From: Siphlonurus alternatus
Lineage: Eukaryota; Arthropoda; Insecta; Ephemeroptera; Siphlonuridae
DNA: 64,000 nucleotides
Direction: 5' to 3'
Assembly: GCA_949825025.1 (NCBI GenBank)
Contig: OX463781.1
Location: forward strand, 48,744,317-48,808,316
The notes beneath the pieces are model-generated. The model made no database searches. It saw only the letters and a program-made list of their open reading frames with translations, and was not told the DNA's origin. Each line of letters starts with the position of its first letter. Position 1 is the first letter of the stretch. Shown piece after piece: positions 39,341 through 51,949 of this stretch. The translations under genes were made by a program, and so were the position numbers.

Positions 39341-40385
39341 AAAAATATTAAAATACATTTTTCAGTCAATTGCCCAACAATTGCCCTATTAGCTTTGAGG
39401 CACTATAATTTGAACACTATGAAAGTACAAGTTGTAACTGAAAAGTTCAACAAGGACTCTGTCGGTGTACCTTCTCCAATTCTCATCTTACTTCAGGAGC
39501 TTCTCAAACTTTTCACTTTCTGACCTTCATTTGCATAAAAACTTGGAGATTTAAATTTGTTTCTCACACAAAAACTGTAGTCTATTTACTTTGTTATCTT
39601 ACCGTGTAACTGTACTGCAGATCTGCAGCTTCAAAACATTCTCATGGCATAAATTACACATATAGGAGTACAGTAACATCATCGTTATGTTTATTCTAAT
39701 ATCTAACGCGAACGTAATATAAAGTGTACGTTTTCTCATCTCTCCCTAATGGTACAGTATTCGAGTGACCTTCCCTGTGAAAATCTCGCTCGATCACATG
39801 TTGTTCTAATTAAGTTCGCAGTACATTGCAAGGACACGGAAGGTCGTCTCTAGAACAAGGAGTCCTTTGTCCTTACATAAGTACAGTCCTGCTCACAAAG
39901 AATGAACGTACACCTCGGGACAGATGGAACGTTACTGACTTGAACCTAAGTAACCGTCAGAGGCAAAGATAGTGGTTATTTGGTAGATAAAAAAATGTCT
40001 GCAAAAAAAATCACCCCTATAATTAATGTGAATAGAGACTTCAAGTCAGCTGGTTTTGCAGTGTTCCCACCGTCCTATCCAAACCTATATTATAATGTAA
40101 AAAAAAAAATTGAAACTGCTTTTTTGGCATTACAGAAATTTTTAGAGGAAAATATGTTCTTGATTCATTATCAGAAGACCTCTAAATGGGAGGTAGGAGA
40201 TGATTAAAAAAAAAAAAAAAATTAACAGATACTGAGAAAAAATTGACATATTCTAGCATCATGGTAAGGAGAAATTTTTCCCGATGCGATGGGAACACTT
40301 GAAGCCTCTATACGCTCCAAACAGAGTATGATTTGTGCTGTCTCGAGGTTTAATCCTTTGTATGATCGAAATATGTCAAAACGAG

Positions 40386-40566
40386 GCTGTCTGAACTTAG
40401 CGATTATAATGCCCAAAGTATAATCGATTAATCGTTGTCTGAACTTGACCCTTAATTATCGAAATATATCGAGGGTGTCTGAACTTCAGCGATTAGAAAA
40501 GTCAGTCTATAATGGATTAATCGTTGTCTGAACTTGAACCTGAATTATCGAAATATATCGAGGGTG
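40386..40566. repeat. 90-bp tandem repeat, 2 copies
   Basis: Each unit has tgtctgaactt, taat(c/g)gattaatcgttg, tctgaacttga and attatcgaaatatatcgagg in the same order. A third partial start (gtgcgtgaacttgacct) follows. Confidence 0.85.
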
Positions 40567-41559
40567 CGTGAACTTGACCTCAATGAAACCTCGCTATTTC
40601 TACTTTGACGATATATTTGTGTCGTTGACTGTACTCGAACTAGCGTCCCCAAGTGTACGAGGTTCTCAATGGGAATATCATCAGTACATCACGTCATGGG
40701 GGGAGGGACTCGATTAACGGCTGGTGTGGATAATGAATACCCTCATGCAGACATTAATGCATCGGATGATAGCCAGTTATAATGAATGAACAAGAGTGGA
40801 ATCAGAGTGGCAAATTTGCATAACATTAACAAATATTATGCAGTATAATGCTTTAATTTGGCTTTAAAATATCTAACGCGTGAGCTGCTTTTTAAATATT
40901 TCAGTTGTAAATTTAAAATAATTTTAAATAAAACATCGCCAATTATCGTAAAAAAATTGCATGGGAAAAAATATCTGAATTTGAAATTCGTACGAATAAA
41001 ACCAAACAAAATTATGTATTATTAAAATGAAATAGTTTATATAAATGTTGGGAATATTATAATATTAAATATAGCTCAAAGAAGATTTGTCGAATAAAAA
41101 TTAAAAACGGTGGTAGCAGAGCAAAGGAAATTAGGATAAAATAATTTATTGATTTTATTAAGTCTCTTTTAGGAGTTAAAAAAACGTAGTGACCTTCTTC
41201 GCGTTGATTTGAATATTAAATTGTATGAAATTATTGAAAAGAAACTACCGATCGCTGCCGGGCCAACGTTTAAAAAATTCTTAAAATCATACTTGTAACT
41301 TTTACTTTATTTACCAATATGAATTAAATCAAGTATTAGTTTAGTTGGAAATATAGATACCAGTGACACAATTATAGTCAAATTTATTTATTTTATTAAA
41401 ATGATTACAAAAAATCTAGAAATACAACTTTCACACGTTATTTAACAAGGAAATGATCTAGATATTACACTTGTAAACAATATTTACCTTTTTTATGAAT
41501 GTAGTTCACAATGATCTACCACGATCCATATATAGCGCACATGATGACAACCGGTATTA

Positions 41560-41840
41560 CACTCGCACTTGCTACTGACAGATCTCTGGACACGACCGTT
41601 CTCCTCCAAACTCCAGGCTAGACTGAAGCAACTCTGGCGGCGGAGCGCGCAGGAGACTCGCTACACTCCGACCAACACGACTTCGCACCGGAAGTAAGGA
41701 GATTTTTAACTTTGTGTGAAAATCAAGTACTGAAGTTGTCAAGGGGCTCTCTCTACGAAATTTCTGATTGAAAATACAAAAATTAAGACAAAATCTGCTC
41801 AACTTACGGCTACTTCCGGAAGTCATCTTGTATTTGTCAA
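41560..41840 (-). promoter_or_regulatory. ETS-site GC island, candidate promoter or first exon
   Basis: GC-rich island with CACCGGAAGTAAGG (ETS type, about 41687-41700) and the palindromic ETS site ACTTCCGGAAGT (41812-41823). On the minus strand an ATG at 41826 is followed by five codons and then C-GTAAGT (donor at 41807), phase 1. That is the phase needed to enter exon 2 of the PDZ gene, which would bypass exon 1. Such sites also occur by chance; the promoter reading is inference. Confidence 0.3.
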
Positions 41841-44800
41841 ACTGTACCTCCCACCAGACGCTAATAAAAAGTGTAATCGTAGTAGCGTACATTTTAGTAG
41901 TACGCACTATGCTAGTAGTTTACAATGAAAGTGCTTCATACATTTTTTTTTTGTCAGCCACATGTAACCATTTTTTGTATATTTAATTAGTAATTTTTAT
42001 GGGTCATATTTTCTTATCGTATGGTAATTTGTAAAATAATGCACATGTGTGCAGTGTATGAGAAGAAAACCTTGTATGTATTACAATTTATATCTTACAT
42101 AAAATTTAATGGTTAAAATAATATAAGAGGTTCTGTACATTATAATATTTGACATTATGGTGTATGATATAAATTTACATGAAAAAATATGAAAGTTAAA
42201 ATGTATTATCAGGGACTTAAAGCAATAAAATACAAATGTTTTTGGTCCTTTAAGAATTCCATTTTGTCTTTGCTACTAATTAAATTATAACGCACCTTTG
42301 TCTAATCAATATTCACAACATTCCATCCATCACTATAACATGTATTTGTAAAATCTCCACCCCGAGTATATTGTGATCGCAAGTTGCTAGACAGACGACG
42401 CTAGAAAACTGCAGTTTGCTTGCAATAACATATGTCCCAGTTAAGAAGTCGGTTAACATGGAAATCGATTTTGGGCACAACACTTTTCTCGTGTGCATGC
42501 GTGATGCAGAAGTAAGCCGTCGTGAGGAGCGACACCGCAAGAAAATTTCTCTAATAATAAAAATTGTCAAGCAGTTTTACGTAATAGGAAGGTGTACTAG
42601 ATCTTAAAGAAAAAGGGTGACACAACAATGAATTTTAGATTTTGTGGGTACATCATAAATAAAGCTCATGATTAAAAAACGAAGATATCTAGGATTCTTT
42701 GGGTGCTAGTTCGTCGGGCATTACCCGTGGTTAGTGAGCCTGGATGTATTTTTAAATTTTCTAAACAACTCTTTCGTAAATTAAACCAATAATTTCTAGG
42801 CAGTTGACATTTGTTACACACGTGGTGGGCTGCAGCATATAATAACTAACACCCCATTTAGTATCTGCACTCACTGAAAGTAGCCCCTGCTAACACGACT
42901 TAGCGTGCGACCGATATTCCAGCAGTCGCTCACGAATCTCTAATTTGATAATGATGATGCGCCTTTTAGAAATAAAGAAAATAGACTTGTACTTTTTAAT
43001 AAATTAATCTTAATCTGTGTCAACTGATTTTAAACTCGGTGTGTGGCCTGATTTAAATGCCATTTTTTGCTCTGGCGATGATGACAGTTTATCATGGGAA
43101 ATTGTTAACCCGTACAGCAATCTAAACACAAATTTGATTTTGTCTTAGCTTTAATATTTAGAAATGTAATATATAGAAGACATGCTGAAGTCAAAAAATT
43201 AAATGCTGACTGTAATACATACATGTCCTGCAAGCTTTTGAGTTATAAAAATTATAATGTCATATATTATACAAGTCTGCAAAAATGAAAAAAGCTTTCC
43301 ATTAAAGAAACTGAGACGCTTGTACGTGCCATGGTACATGGACTGAATTGCATTCTGGTATCAGGCAGACAAACTCTTCCATAAAATTATATTGAAGGGT
43401 ATGAAATTCCTCAAGTAAAACGCTCCCTGTAAAGAAGTAATAAGACTCTTTTCTTTTATCGTTTGGACTTTGAAATTGGTTCCATTTAATTTACGATATT
43501 TTATAAACAAGTTACGAACGGACCCCTTCCATATAATTAAAAGAAAATGCAGTACACATGCACTCCCGGACACTACTGGGGGGTTTGTTACTGCAATTAT
43601 TTATGACACACGTACTGTATATTTATACCAATCTGTTTTTTTCCTTATAAATTACTGCAAAATATGTAATTAATTTAATTACAACTTAGATTATGCCATA
43701 AATTGCAAAACATGCGGTCATTTAATTAGTTCACATTGCTGCAGTACTATATATAACATCACTTAATTATATGCACTTTCTTACGCCATCAATTAAATTA
43801 TTACTCTCGTTACAAGTGTGCAAATATTCTTCTGTAGTGCGACCGGGAGAGTGAAAGTGAACGCCAGCAGGTCCCTAGTATCTCCGTCAAAACAAGCTAC
43901 CTTTCCTCACGTGACAATCAAGGGCACACAGTGATGACGGTGACAGTAGCCCGGCACGTGGGTGCTAGCAGGTCCCTAGTATCTCCGTCAAAACAAACTA
44001 CCTCTCCTCACGTGACAATCAAGGGCACACAGTGATGACGGTGACAGTAGCCCGGCACGTGGGTGCTAGCAGGTCCCTAGTATCTCCGTCAAATCAAGCT
44101 ACCTCTCCTCACGTGACAATCAAGGGCACACAGTGATGACGGTGACAGTAGCCCGGCACGTGGGTGCTAGCAGGTCCCTAGTATCTCCGTCAAATCAAGC
44201 TACCTCTCTTCCAACGTGACAATCAAGGGCACACAGTGATGAAGGCGACAGTGGCCCGGCACGTGGGTGCCAGCAGGTCCCTAGCATCTCCGTCAAAACA
44301 AGCTACCTCTCTCCTCACGTGACAATCAAGGGCACACAGTGATGACGGTGACAGTAGCCCGGCACGTGGGTGCTAACTCGCACCTTGCCTATGGAGTGAT
44401 TAGCAACGCGACGAGAAGTAGTGGCTAAGTACTTGGTGGCACAGAAATATTAACATGTTGTCAATTTTAGAGTTGGTTTTTCAAATTAAGTGTGGTACAA
44501 TTTTCAAGTTTTGGAAATGTTTAGAATTTTGTTTTTGTCTATACGACCCACATTTTTGTGATGTACCCTCCTCACCTTAGAAAATTTCCCTTGATAAGAG
44601 AAGCAAGATATTGTTTATATACAGTACATCGATACTAACTCCATGATAATTTTCTGTACTTCTTCCATTTTAAAAAAATGTCCATAGTGATTTTGTGGGG
44701 CAACGACTATATTAAAACCAAATATATAAAATTAAATATTAAAAGTGCTGCTTTTACCTTGAAATGAACATTTTCTACTAGATATTAGTTCCGTTTTTGT

Positions 44801-46200
44801 ACAACGGTTTGCTCTCGTCAGAAGCTGAGGTCTTTACTGAAAATTTACAAGTCGTGCAACGGTGGCTTACTTTTACATCTCAAATTGTAATTGCACAGAT
44901 TTACATGCCTTTTAGTAACAAAAAATAAAATGGAACACTGTACAAAAAAAATAGCCCTCAATAATGTCCACGATGTTTTCTATCGAACTGAAATGTGCAA
45001 CAATGCCGTGAAAGTATTGAAAGGAAGTAAATGTCCGATTTTTTGTCTAACTTTAATAATAGTAATGCATTTTATTGTAAAGAAAACTCCTTTGTGAACT
45101 TTATCAGTCCCTGCACAAAAAACTGCATATATCACTATGCATTTTTAATGCAGAAACTGCAGTGCTGCAGATGCAAGATATAAAAAAATTCCCTGCAGAG
45201 CAATAAAAGTTGTTATGAAACTCGGAGCAATGTTTTTGCATCATGAATTAGTAAAGATAATTATTATGTGATTTTGCAGCAGAGTTGAATGCTACTACCA
45301 TGTAATAAATTATACCGTAAAATAATGTTATTCTCAGATTATGCTACTTTGGTTCAAATAAAAATAAATGAACTGAAGGGAACTACATGAAATTATTTGT
45401 TCTTTATGAGAAGAAGCATGGTGTTTTCTGTTGATTTGTTTGTAAAATATTTGAATGTTTAAGACGCCACACCTACTATGTATTGTAAAACACTGTAATA
45501 ATAAAGTCGTCAAGAAGGAACATTTGTTGTTGTTGTTATAAAATATTGACTTTCACACCTTTTTTCTTTCCAGAAGGCTTTTAGATACTTTTAGCTGCTG
45601 ACAATCCTACAGCTTGTTTGAAGATGTGTAGAATTGGGTTAGTGACTCCTCTCAGAGATCACTGGGCGTGTATCTTATAGACTCAATCCCACCTACCCTT
45701 TATAAAACTAAAGAAATATTATAACCACGTGGGTAATTTCAATTAATTTTACACCTACGGTACATAAATTGGGTCATGGATTTATTTTTTGTGGTTAATT
45801 GTGTAACATTATGATTTTTTGTAGATGCAAATATCAAAAAATATCATTACGTCGATAACCTTAAACTAATTGAAATATAAAAATAATTAGACCTCGATAT
45901 TTATTGATATAAAATTACTGTGTTCCACTAACCGATGTTCACAAATTATATGCCCGGCTACAAAGTTGTTCTTGGATGCAAACAGTTTCACTCTCAGGTA
46001 ATTACACCCCGAGCAAGTACAAACTGGTATGACGACAGCAAGTTATTTAAATATGAAATTTAAATTACAATGTAAATATAATGTAAAATTTTTATATTTT
46101 AACAAAAAAACGACTGAAAACCACGAATTCTCGCAGCAATTGTGCAATTTTTCGGAAATGAAAAATTTTCCTCGTCCATTAAAGGAATAAAAATCAAACC
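41841..46200. other. No secure gene; minisatellite only
   Basis: AT-rich with short open frames that lack motifs. The only clear structure is the 101-bp minisatellite at 43864-44375. Confidence 0.55.
43864..44375. repeat. 101-bp minisatellite, 5 copies
   Basis: The word GCAGGTCCCTAG begins at 43867, 43968, 44069, 44170 (101-bp periods) and 44273 (103 bp). Each unit carries tatctccgtcaaa or a variant, acaatcaagggcacacagtg, and CACGTG twice except unit 4, where the first is changed to CAACGTG. Non-coding; units are highly similar. Confidence 0.96.
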
Positions 46201-46204
46201 TTAG

Positions 46205-46864
46205 AATCTGTGCCAGTAGGCACACAAAATATTCCTCTAAATAATATTACAAAGTTTTTAGGATTAATTATTGATGCAAATTTGCGATGGATAGATCATA
46301 TTGACTACACGAGTAAAAAGTTAGCATCGGTTATTTTTGCTATAAGTCAATTAAGGTATGACACCGAATTTGAATGCTTAAAAGTCTTATACTAAGCAAA
46401 TTTTTACTCTGTGTTAAAATATGGAATTATCTGCTGGGGAGATTCAATAGAAAGTCATAGATTATTTAAATTACAAAAAAAAAGTTGTACGTCTAATGTG
46501 TTTCGCAAAAAAAAGGGCTACATGTGTGAAATTATTTAAGGAGCATGGTATATTACCTCTTCCTTGTATGTATATTTTAGAATGTGTGCTTAAAGTAAAA
46601 AGGAATTTGTTTCATTTCAGAGAACATGTCGTTAATCATAAGCATAATACAAGGAATGTCAAAAGTGTTATAACCCCAATTTGGTGCAGACTTGATATGT
46701 ACAAAAATGGTCCCTTTATGAGTTGTCTCCGGCTCTATAATAAACTCCCAAGTGATATAAAGTGCATTGAAAGTGATAAACTATTCCACGCAAGTGTTAA
46801 AAATATGTTACTGGATAAATGTTTTTATAGCGTCAAGAGCTACATGGACCATGATTTTGATCTT
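46205..46864 (+). pseudogene. Broken reverse transcriptase 3' fragment
   Basis: Remnant coding part of the retrotransposon. It spans from the RT post-core motif to a TAA at 46865 that follows YMDHDFDL. One in-frame stop and one frameshift separate three open segments. The catalytic core (YxDD) is absent because of 5' truncation. It has no expected function. Confidence 0.85.
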
Positions 46865-47007
46865 TAATAATTCTTTGTGCATGTTGTATATATTATACCT
46901 ATTAATGACTCCTTCTCGGCCTTGTGGCCACCATGACCTGTCCTATTAACCTCAACAGTTATCTATACTTGATATATTGATTGTAGGAGAAATGGATTAA
47001 TAAAAAA

Positions 47008-47032
47008 TTTGAATTTGAATTTGAATTTGAAT
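47008..47032 (+). repeat. (TTTGAA)n retrotransposon tail
   Basis: Four head-to-tail copies of a 6-bp word directly after the 3' UTR, the usual 3' end of many CR1/Jockey-type elements. Confidence 0.9.
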
Positions 47033-47035
47033 TAT

Positions 47036-50000
47036 AACTAATGTTCAACGTAAAATATTTTAAACAATTTTTGTTATTTTACGACGCATTATTACACATA
47101 TTTTAAAATAAATGGATGAAAATTGGTGCATAATGACAGAGGCTTGAGAGATACAAGAAAATACATTGAACTGCAGGTAATGTGAAGCAGGGATTGGAAA
47201 TATGAAGTGAAGCGAACTCCCTAATTAATTAAAAAAATTAATTTTAAGTCACATTTATGCACCTTAACTATAATAATTGCGTAGCTGATGATTCATATTT
47301 GATAGCTTGACTGACAATGTTTGTGCATTGAAGTAGCATCATGTGATATTTAATTACACGTAACTATTTCAACAAATTAAAATTTAATGAGAGCAAATTA
47401 ATTTTTTATTCAAACAGTTTCATCCACATAAGATGTAATAAATATTAACGGATATTTTTATATAAAATAAATTCCACATGTCTCAACTTACTTCACGGTC
47501 GGCTTGATTTTACAACTTGGCTATAATTATGTGAATTCTTATCCTAAAAAGACTGAAAGGTACAAATTAGACGACTCCAATTAACGGTCGGTGGAGCTGC
47601 CATCTTGGGGTACTCACGCGAAACACTCATCTGAGTCGAGATCGAGAAGAACGCGAAGAATCGATCAATTTCAGTGTTAATTATTGTGAGATCATTTTAT
47701 AAATTATTTCATTAATTCATTAATCTGATGAATATACCGAACATTTTTAATAACTTGCTATAATTTCATAAATATACAGTATAATTAGTTTACTTTTTCA
47801 TTTTCCTTTATCAAAATTATGATGTAAAAATTAGCTTTAAATAAGTGAGAATAATTTATTAATTTATTTATTCATTGTACTGTACATTCAGCCGCTAGGG
47901 CTAAGGCTATTTAGGGAATTTAATCTCTCTTCAGCTAAAGACAACGACTTGGTTTTTAAATCTTTGATTTTTGAATAACATGAGAAATTACATGATAAAT
48001 TGAGTGAACACTCGCAAATTGGAAAATAGGCACATAATTTTACTTCTTCAATTTCAACCATCACAGTAGAGAATTAAAAAGCAGTGCACACAGATTTAGC
48101 TGGAAGACCACAGTTAAACCATCTGGCAGGGAGGCGCGTGTTAGCGGCCCGCGTGCCTCGGACCGTCCAGATTCGCGTGATCACCACGCGACCTCAGCAA
48201 CCACTCGCAGCAAAATTGGAGCAACGTTGCCATACATAGTCAGCTTTCTATAGCGTAGCTGATGTAATAGCTTGTTTCAGTTTATTTCAATTCAACATTG
48301 AAGATTGGTAATAAATATATAATTATTTTAAATCATTTATTTTAGTAATTAATCACGTAACTTAAGTTAAAATTACTTTTTGTCACACATGATGTTTCCA
48401 AATTCAGTTTTGAGTATATTCAATATTATCTCTCCCTCTAAAAACGTTCAGTGAATGTTGTTGCAGAGACCTCCCCCGTATCTTGTATTCAGAAAATTAA
48501 AAAAAATTTAGAAGTCCAAGTCGTTTTATCGACAGTGGCTCCTCCATCCCCCAAACTTGGAACTAGAAATTTGGGTGAATAACGTTCACTGGTAAATAAG
48601 ATCGGAGGTCTCTGTTTGCTAATTTTTGTCAAAGTATCTCAATGCTCGTGCATGTTGTTATCATCTAATAATTAATGGAATGAGGTGCTTGTTTTTATAA
48701 ACAACCTTCCATTTGACCTTGCCATGAGGTTAATATTTTTAAATTACTTTATTGTGATTTATGTTAATGGTCAATAGGGGTGTGCCCGCTCATAATAACA
48801 TTTATTCCTACGCTAAGGTTATAATACACCATTTTTGCTGTCGGTAATAAAATAAAACAAGATAGTTTTCATTCACAAAAAAACCTCACCCCGCCTCAAT
48901 TTACCCACCTGGTAAAATTCTCCAACACTTTAATATTCCGTCTGTGTATAATCACCAACACGAAGGCTAGTGCGTGGCGGTTCTTTAACCCGCGCACGGC
49001 ACGCTAAAAGGCCATTAAAACTCGCCGTTTATATCAAGGGATGCACAATTCAAGGCTATCTAAATTTGTATTACATAGTTAACTCTTTAGTCGATACGTC
49101 CCAAAATAGCCTCCCCGTAAGGTGATAAACAGTCGCTCAATTCTTCTCTTTATGACCTATGATATAATATATAATACTGTACCATGCAAGCGAGACCCTT
49201 TTCTAGTTATGCCTTTTTTTTCTCTTTTATCTAACATTACGTTTGCTCGATACTTTGATGTAATTGCAAGTTATTGCTATTCGAAGTGAACGCACGCCAT
49301 GAACAATACACCAAATTTTCTTTACACCTGCAAGTAGGCAACTTTTTCTACACGTGACTTGAATGCCGGGAACAGTATAAAGATGCATTTGTTAAATCTG
49401 CAATTCTCTGCAAGTTCGAGTAACCATAGAATTGCAATATTATGTGAAATCATCAATACAGCGGTGAAATAATATAAATAAATCATGATTCATGATTGGT
49501 TGAAATCAAATCAACTTGTGTAGCTATATACGAACATGGAAAAAATATTTCTCCATGCTACGAACATGGAATCAAAAATTTTATGCAATAAATAAAAACG
49601 TCTCTTTTGTTTACTAGAGAGAGAAAATTACATTTTTTTATAATAAAAAATGCTTTGAATCATTAGTGCTTTATTTTGAAAATGAAATGTTGTGCAATGG
49701 CTCAGAAAGATGCGTCGTATTTGACGAAGAAAAATTGATGTTGACAGAGCGCGCTTATTGCTTTTGCCCCACCGCGAGCTAGCCCGAAAGACGGCTATTC
49801 ATATGCATCATTTGGACCACACGCATCTCCATCTCTTTTTATTGCAGCTCCCAATCCATCCCCCGATATCACCTTGCTTCCGGCAAAATCAGCTTTGGCG
49901 CGCTTTTTCAAACCCTGCGGCGAACTTCACAGACATGCAAGCGCATCCGGCGAGCATTCTTGTACCTGCCAGGTGAGCTGCCAGGTGCCAGGTATGGCGC

Positions 50001-51200
50001 CCTGAGCAGCCTTACCTTTTTTTTAGTTAAGACGACCTTGTAGTCTTCAAAATTATTTTAATTTCCTAGAATACTGAGGAATTTGTGGAATCATTTTTAT
50101 ATTATGAAAAATGACTTTTGAAGGTTAGTGACAATTTGTAAAAAGTGCAGTAAAAAATTTAATTATTAACAATAATTATGTACAGTACTCTTGAAATGTT
50201 GATATATTTCAGAAAAACACATATAAAAAGATAATTATTATGTAATTTGTTGCTGGGAAAACAAATTATTTAATGTTTTTTGTATACTTCCAAGAAAATT
50301 AAATATAATAAACGAAAGGAAAACCTATAAAACGCGATATTTAACTTTTAACAAGATTTTTTTATTTGCAGTAACAAACTGTGATGAAACTTTAACAAAA
50401 CGTAACAGACAATAATAAAATCTACAACGACGATAATTTCGTTTTAATCATCATTATATTTGATAATACATGATTCAGATTAATTCCAAACGTAACTCAT
50501 TTTTTACAGATAATATTTTTTGTTGTGACGCAGGTTCACAGTGACGTACACGGATCTAAATTATTTTTACCAAATTAGTGCGATATTAATGACATGTTTT
50601 TCTTAGCTTCATGCACTTCAATAGCACTGAAATTTGCTAGAAAATTGAGTTCCATTTTGCGTCATTATTTTGTGATTTATTTGTGGCGAAATGTAACAAA
50701 TGGCTCCATTTGTCACACTGTCATTTCTCCTTCTGGAAATTGACAGTGGAAGATGACTGAACATAAGGAACCTCTGACAGTTGGAAATCTGTCACTTACC
50801 TTTAACCGCGTCAAGAATCAATAAGGGAGCGCGACGAGGAACAAATCGTTTTTTATATAAACCCTGAAAAGCATCACAGTTATAATGTAGTGACTTGGAA
50901 TTCAACCTCAGCAAGCTCGCGAAATCAAGAAATTAAAATTATTTTTTCACTTCTCTTATTTCGCTCTCAGATAACTTTTTATTTTATTTTTTTAATAAAA
51001 AACTACACATTTTATAAATTACATTAAATATTGCAAGACAAACCTTAATTTTAATCACATTTTGCAGCTCTTTATTAATGTGGTGCTACAAATCACGGAG
51101 CAACTTAATGAAAGCAATGATTAATTACTTCAATTACACCTGTCAAGGTAATTAGTTTACCGCGTGGTGGACCTGCAGGTGTCAGGGACGATCAGCCCAC
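47036..51200. other. No secure gene
   Basis: AT-rich with one GC-rich block at 48115-48240 that contains CGCGTGATCACCACGCG-like inverted sequence but no open frame. A patch at 49745-49990 shares the 16-mer CTTTGGCGCGCTTTTT with the palindrome at 38984-39340. Confidence 0.55.
47600..47660 (-). promoter_or_regulatory. Candidate 5' exon with YY1-like motif
   Basis: On the minus strand, ctcgactcag ATG AGT GTT TCG C is followed by GTGAGTAC (donor at 47617), phase 1. Just below it CCAAGATGGCAGC fits the YY1-type AAGATGGCNGC motif common near transcription starts. The phase would suit exon 2 of the PDZ gene. Evidence is motif-level only. Confidence 0.22.
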
Positions 51201-51224
51201 ACCCTGCACCTGAGATTCCCGGAC

Positions 51225-51476
51225 AACTCGGAGCGGGGGCAACTGGGAGCCGGACGGCTCGGAGCCAAACGTGTTTGCTAGGACAACTCGGAGCGCGGAC
51301 AACTCGGAGCGCGGGCAACTCGGAGCGCGGACATCCTGGAGCCATGGCAGGACAACTCGGAGCGCGGACAACTCGGAGCACGGACAACTCGGAGCCATGG
51401 CAGGACAACTCGGAGCGCGGACAACTCGGAGCGCGGACAACTCGGAGCGCGGACAACTCGGAGCAACGTATAATAT
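51225..51476. repeat. 16-bp tandem array, left foldback arm
   Basis: About fourteen units of GGACAACTCGGAGCGC and close variants (GAGCACGGAC, GGGAGCCGGAC, GAGCCATGGCA). Mirrored on the other strand at 51950-52190. Open in all frames because 16 is not a multiple of 3 and the unit lacks stops. Confidence 0.93.
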
Positions 51477-51499
51477 ACATATTCGGATCAATTTCAGCT

Positions 51500-51556
51500 A
51501 TTTTCATCGGTATCCGGAGAACTCCCGCTCCGAGTTGTCCGGGAATCATTTTCATC
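51500..51556. mobile_element. 39-bp tip-to-tip mini foldback insertion
   Basis: The insert 51509-51547 begins GGTATCCGGAGAACTC and ends GAGTTGTCCGGGAATC. These are the two outer tips of the foldback element itself, joined. It is flanked by ATTTTCATC at 51500-51508 and 51548-51556. The right arm has a single ATTTTCATC at the matching place, that is, an empty site. Confidence 0.88.
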
Positions 51557-51949
51557 ATAATGTCATTATCAATATTTCTCTGCATTCTTATATGCACATA
51601 AAATATTCTATAGCAACCATTTATAATTATATTTTTCTACTTAATTTATCCACTTAATTATCCACCTCATTCGTCGTTTTAAAGTTCCTTGTGTATCTAA
51701 TATTTGAAATTAAATATTAATTTCAAATATTAATATTTTGCCGGCAGGTAAGGAAACGACACCTATCTGATTGAACATTTTATCAATCCGCATTATAAGC
51801 ATAATATAAATAATATAATAATAATAATAAATTATAAATGGTTGCTATAGAATATATGAAACTTGATGTGCATATAAGAATGCAGAGAAATATTGATAAT
51901 GACATTATGATGAAAATAGCTGAAATTGATCCGAATATGTATATTATAC

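Larger units (their letters stand above)
31624..41560. other. Upstream region, no secure gene
   Basis: AT-rich sequence above exon 1. It includes a GC-richer, possibly regulatory block at 32440-32690 (E-box CAGCTG, GATA-type cttatctg), palindromic elements at 38215-38549 and 38984-39340, a nuclear-receptor-like TGACCT/AGGTC pair near 39768-39845 and a two-copy 90-bp repeat at 40386-40566. No coding exon was recognised. Confidence 0.55.
46205..47032 (+). mobile_element. 5'-truncated non-LTR retrotransposon
   Basis: Encodes the C-terminal part of a non-LTR reverse transcriptase. KFLGLIIDANLRWIDHI is the FLG..D..L.W..H motif just after the RT core; GIICWG and RLYNKLPSDIK follow, both typical of Jockey/CR1-group proteins. 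The frame is broken by a stop at 46393-46395 and by a frameshift at an A-run near 46478-46486, so it is dead. The 3' UTR ends in a (TTTGAA) tail at 47008-47032. The 5' end is truncated near 46205. Non-LTR class is secure; the exact clade is not. Confidence 0.88.

Noticed and set aside
41572..41907. 111-codon minus-strand frame as a whole protein
   Set aside because: Better read as a possible promoter with a short 5' exon; the frame beyond the GTAAGT donor lacks coding character.
43864..44375. CRISPR-like array
   Set aside because: Units are contiguous near-identical 101-bp copies with no unique spacers, in a eukaryotic genome.
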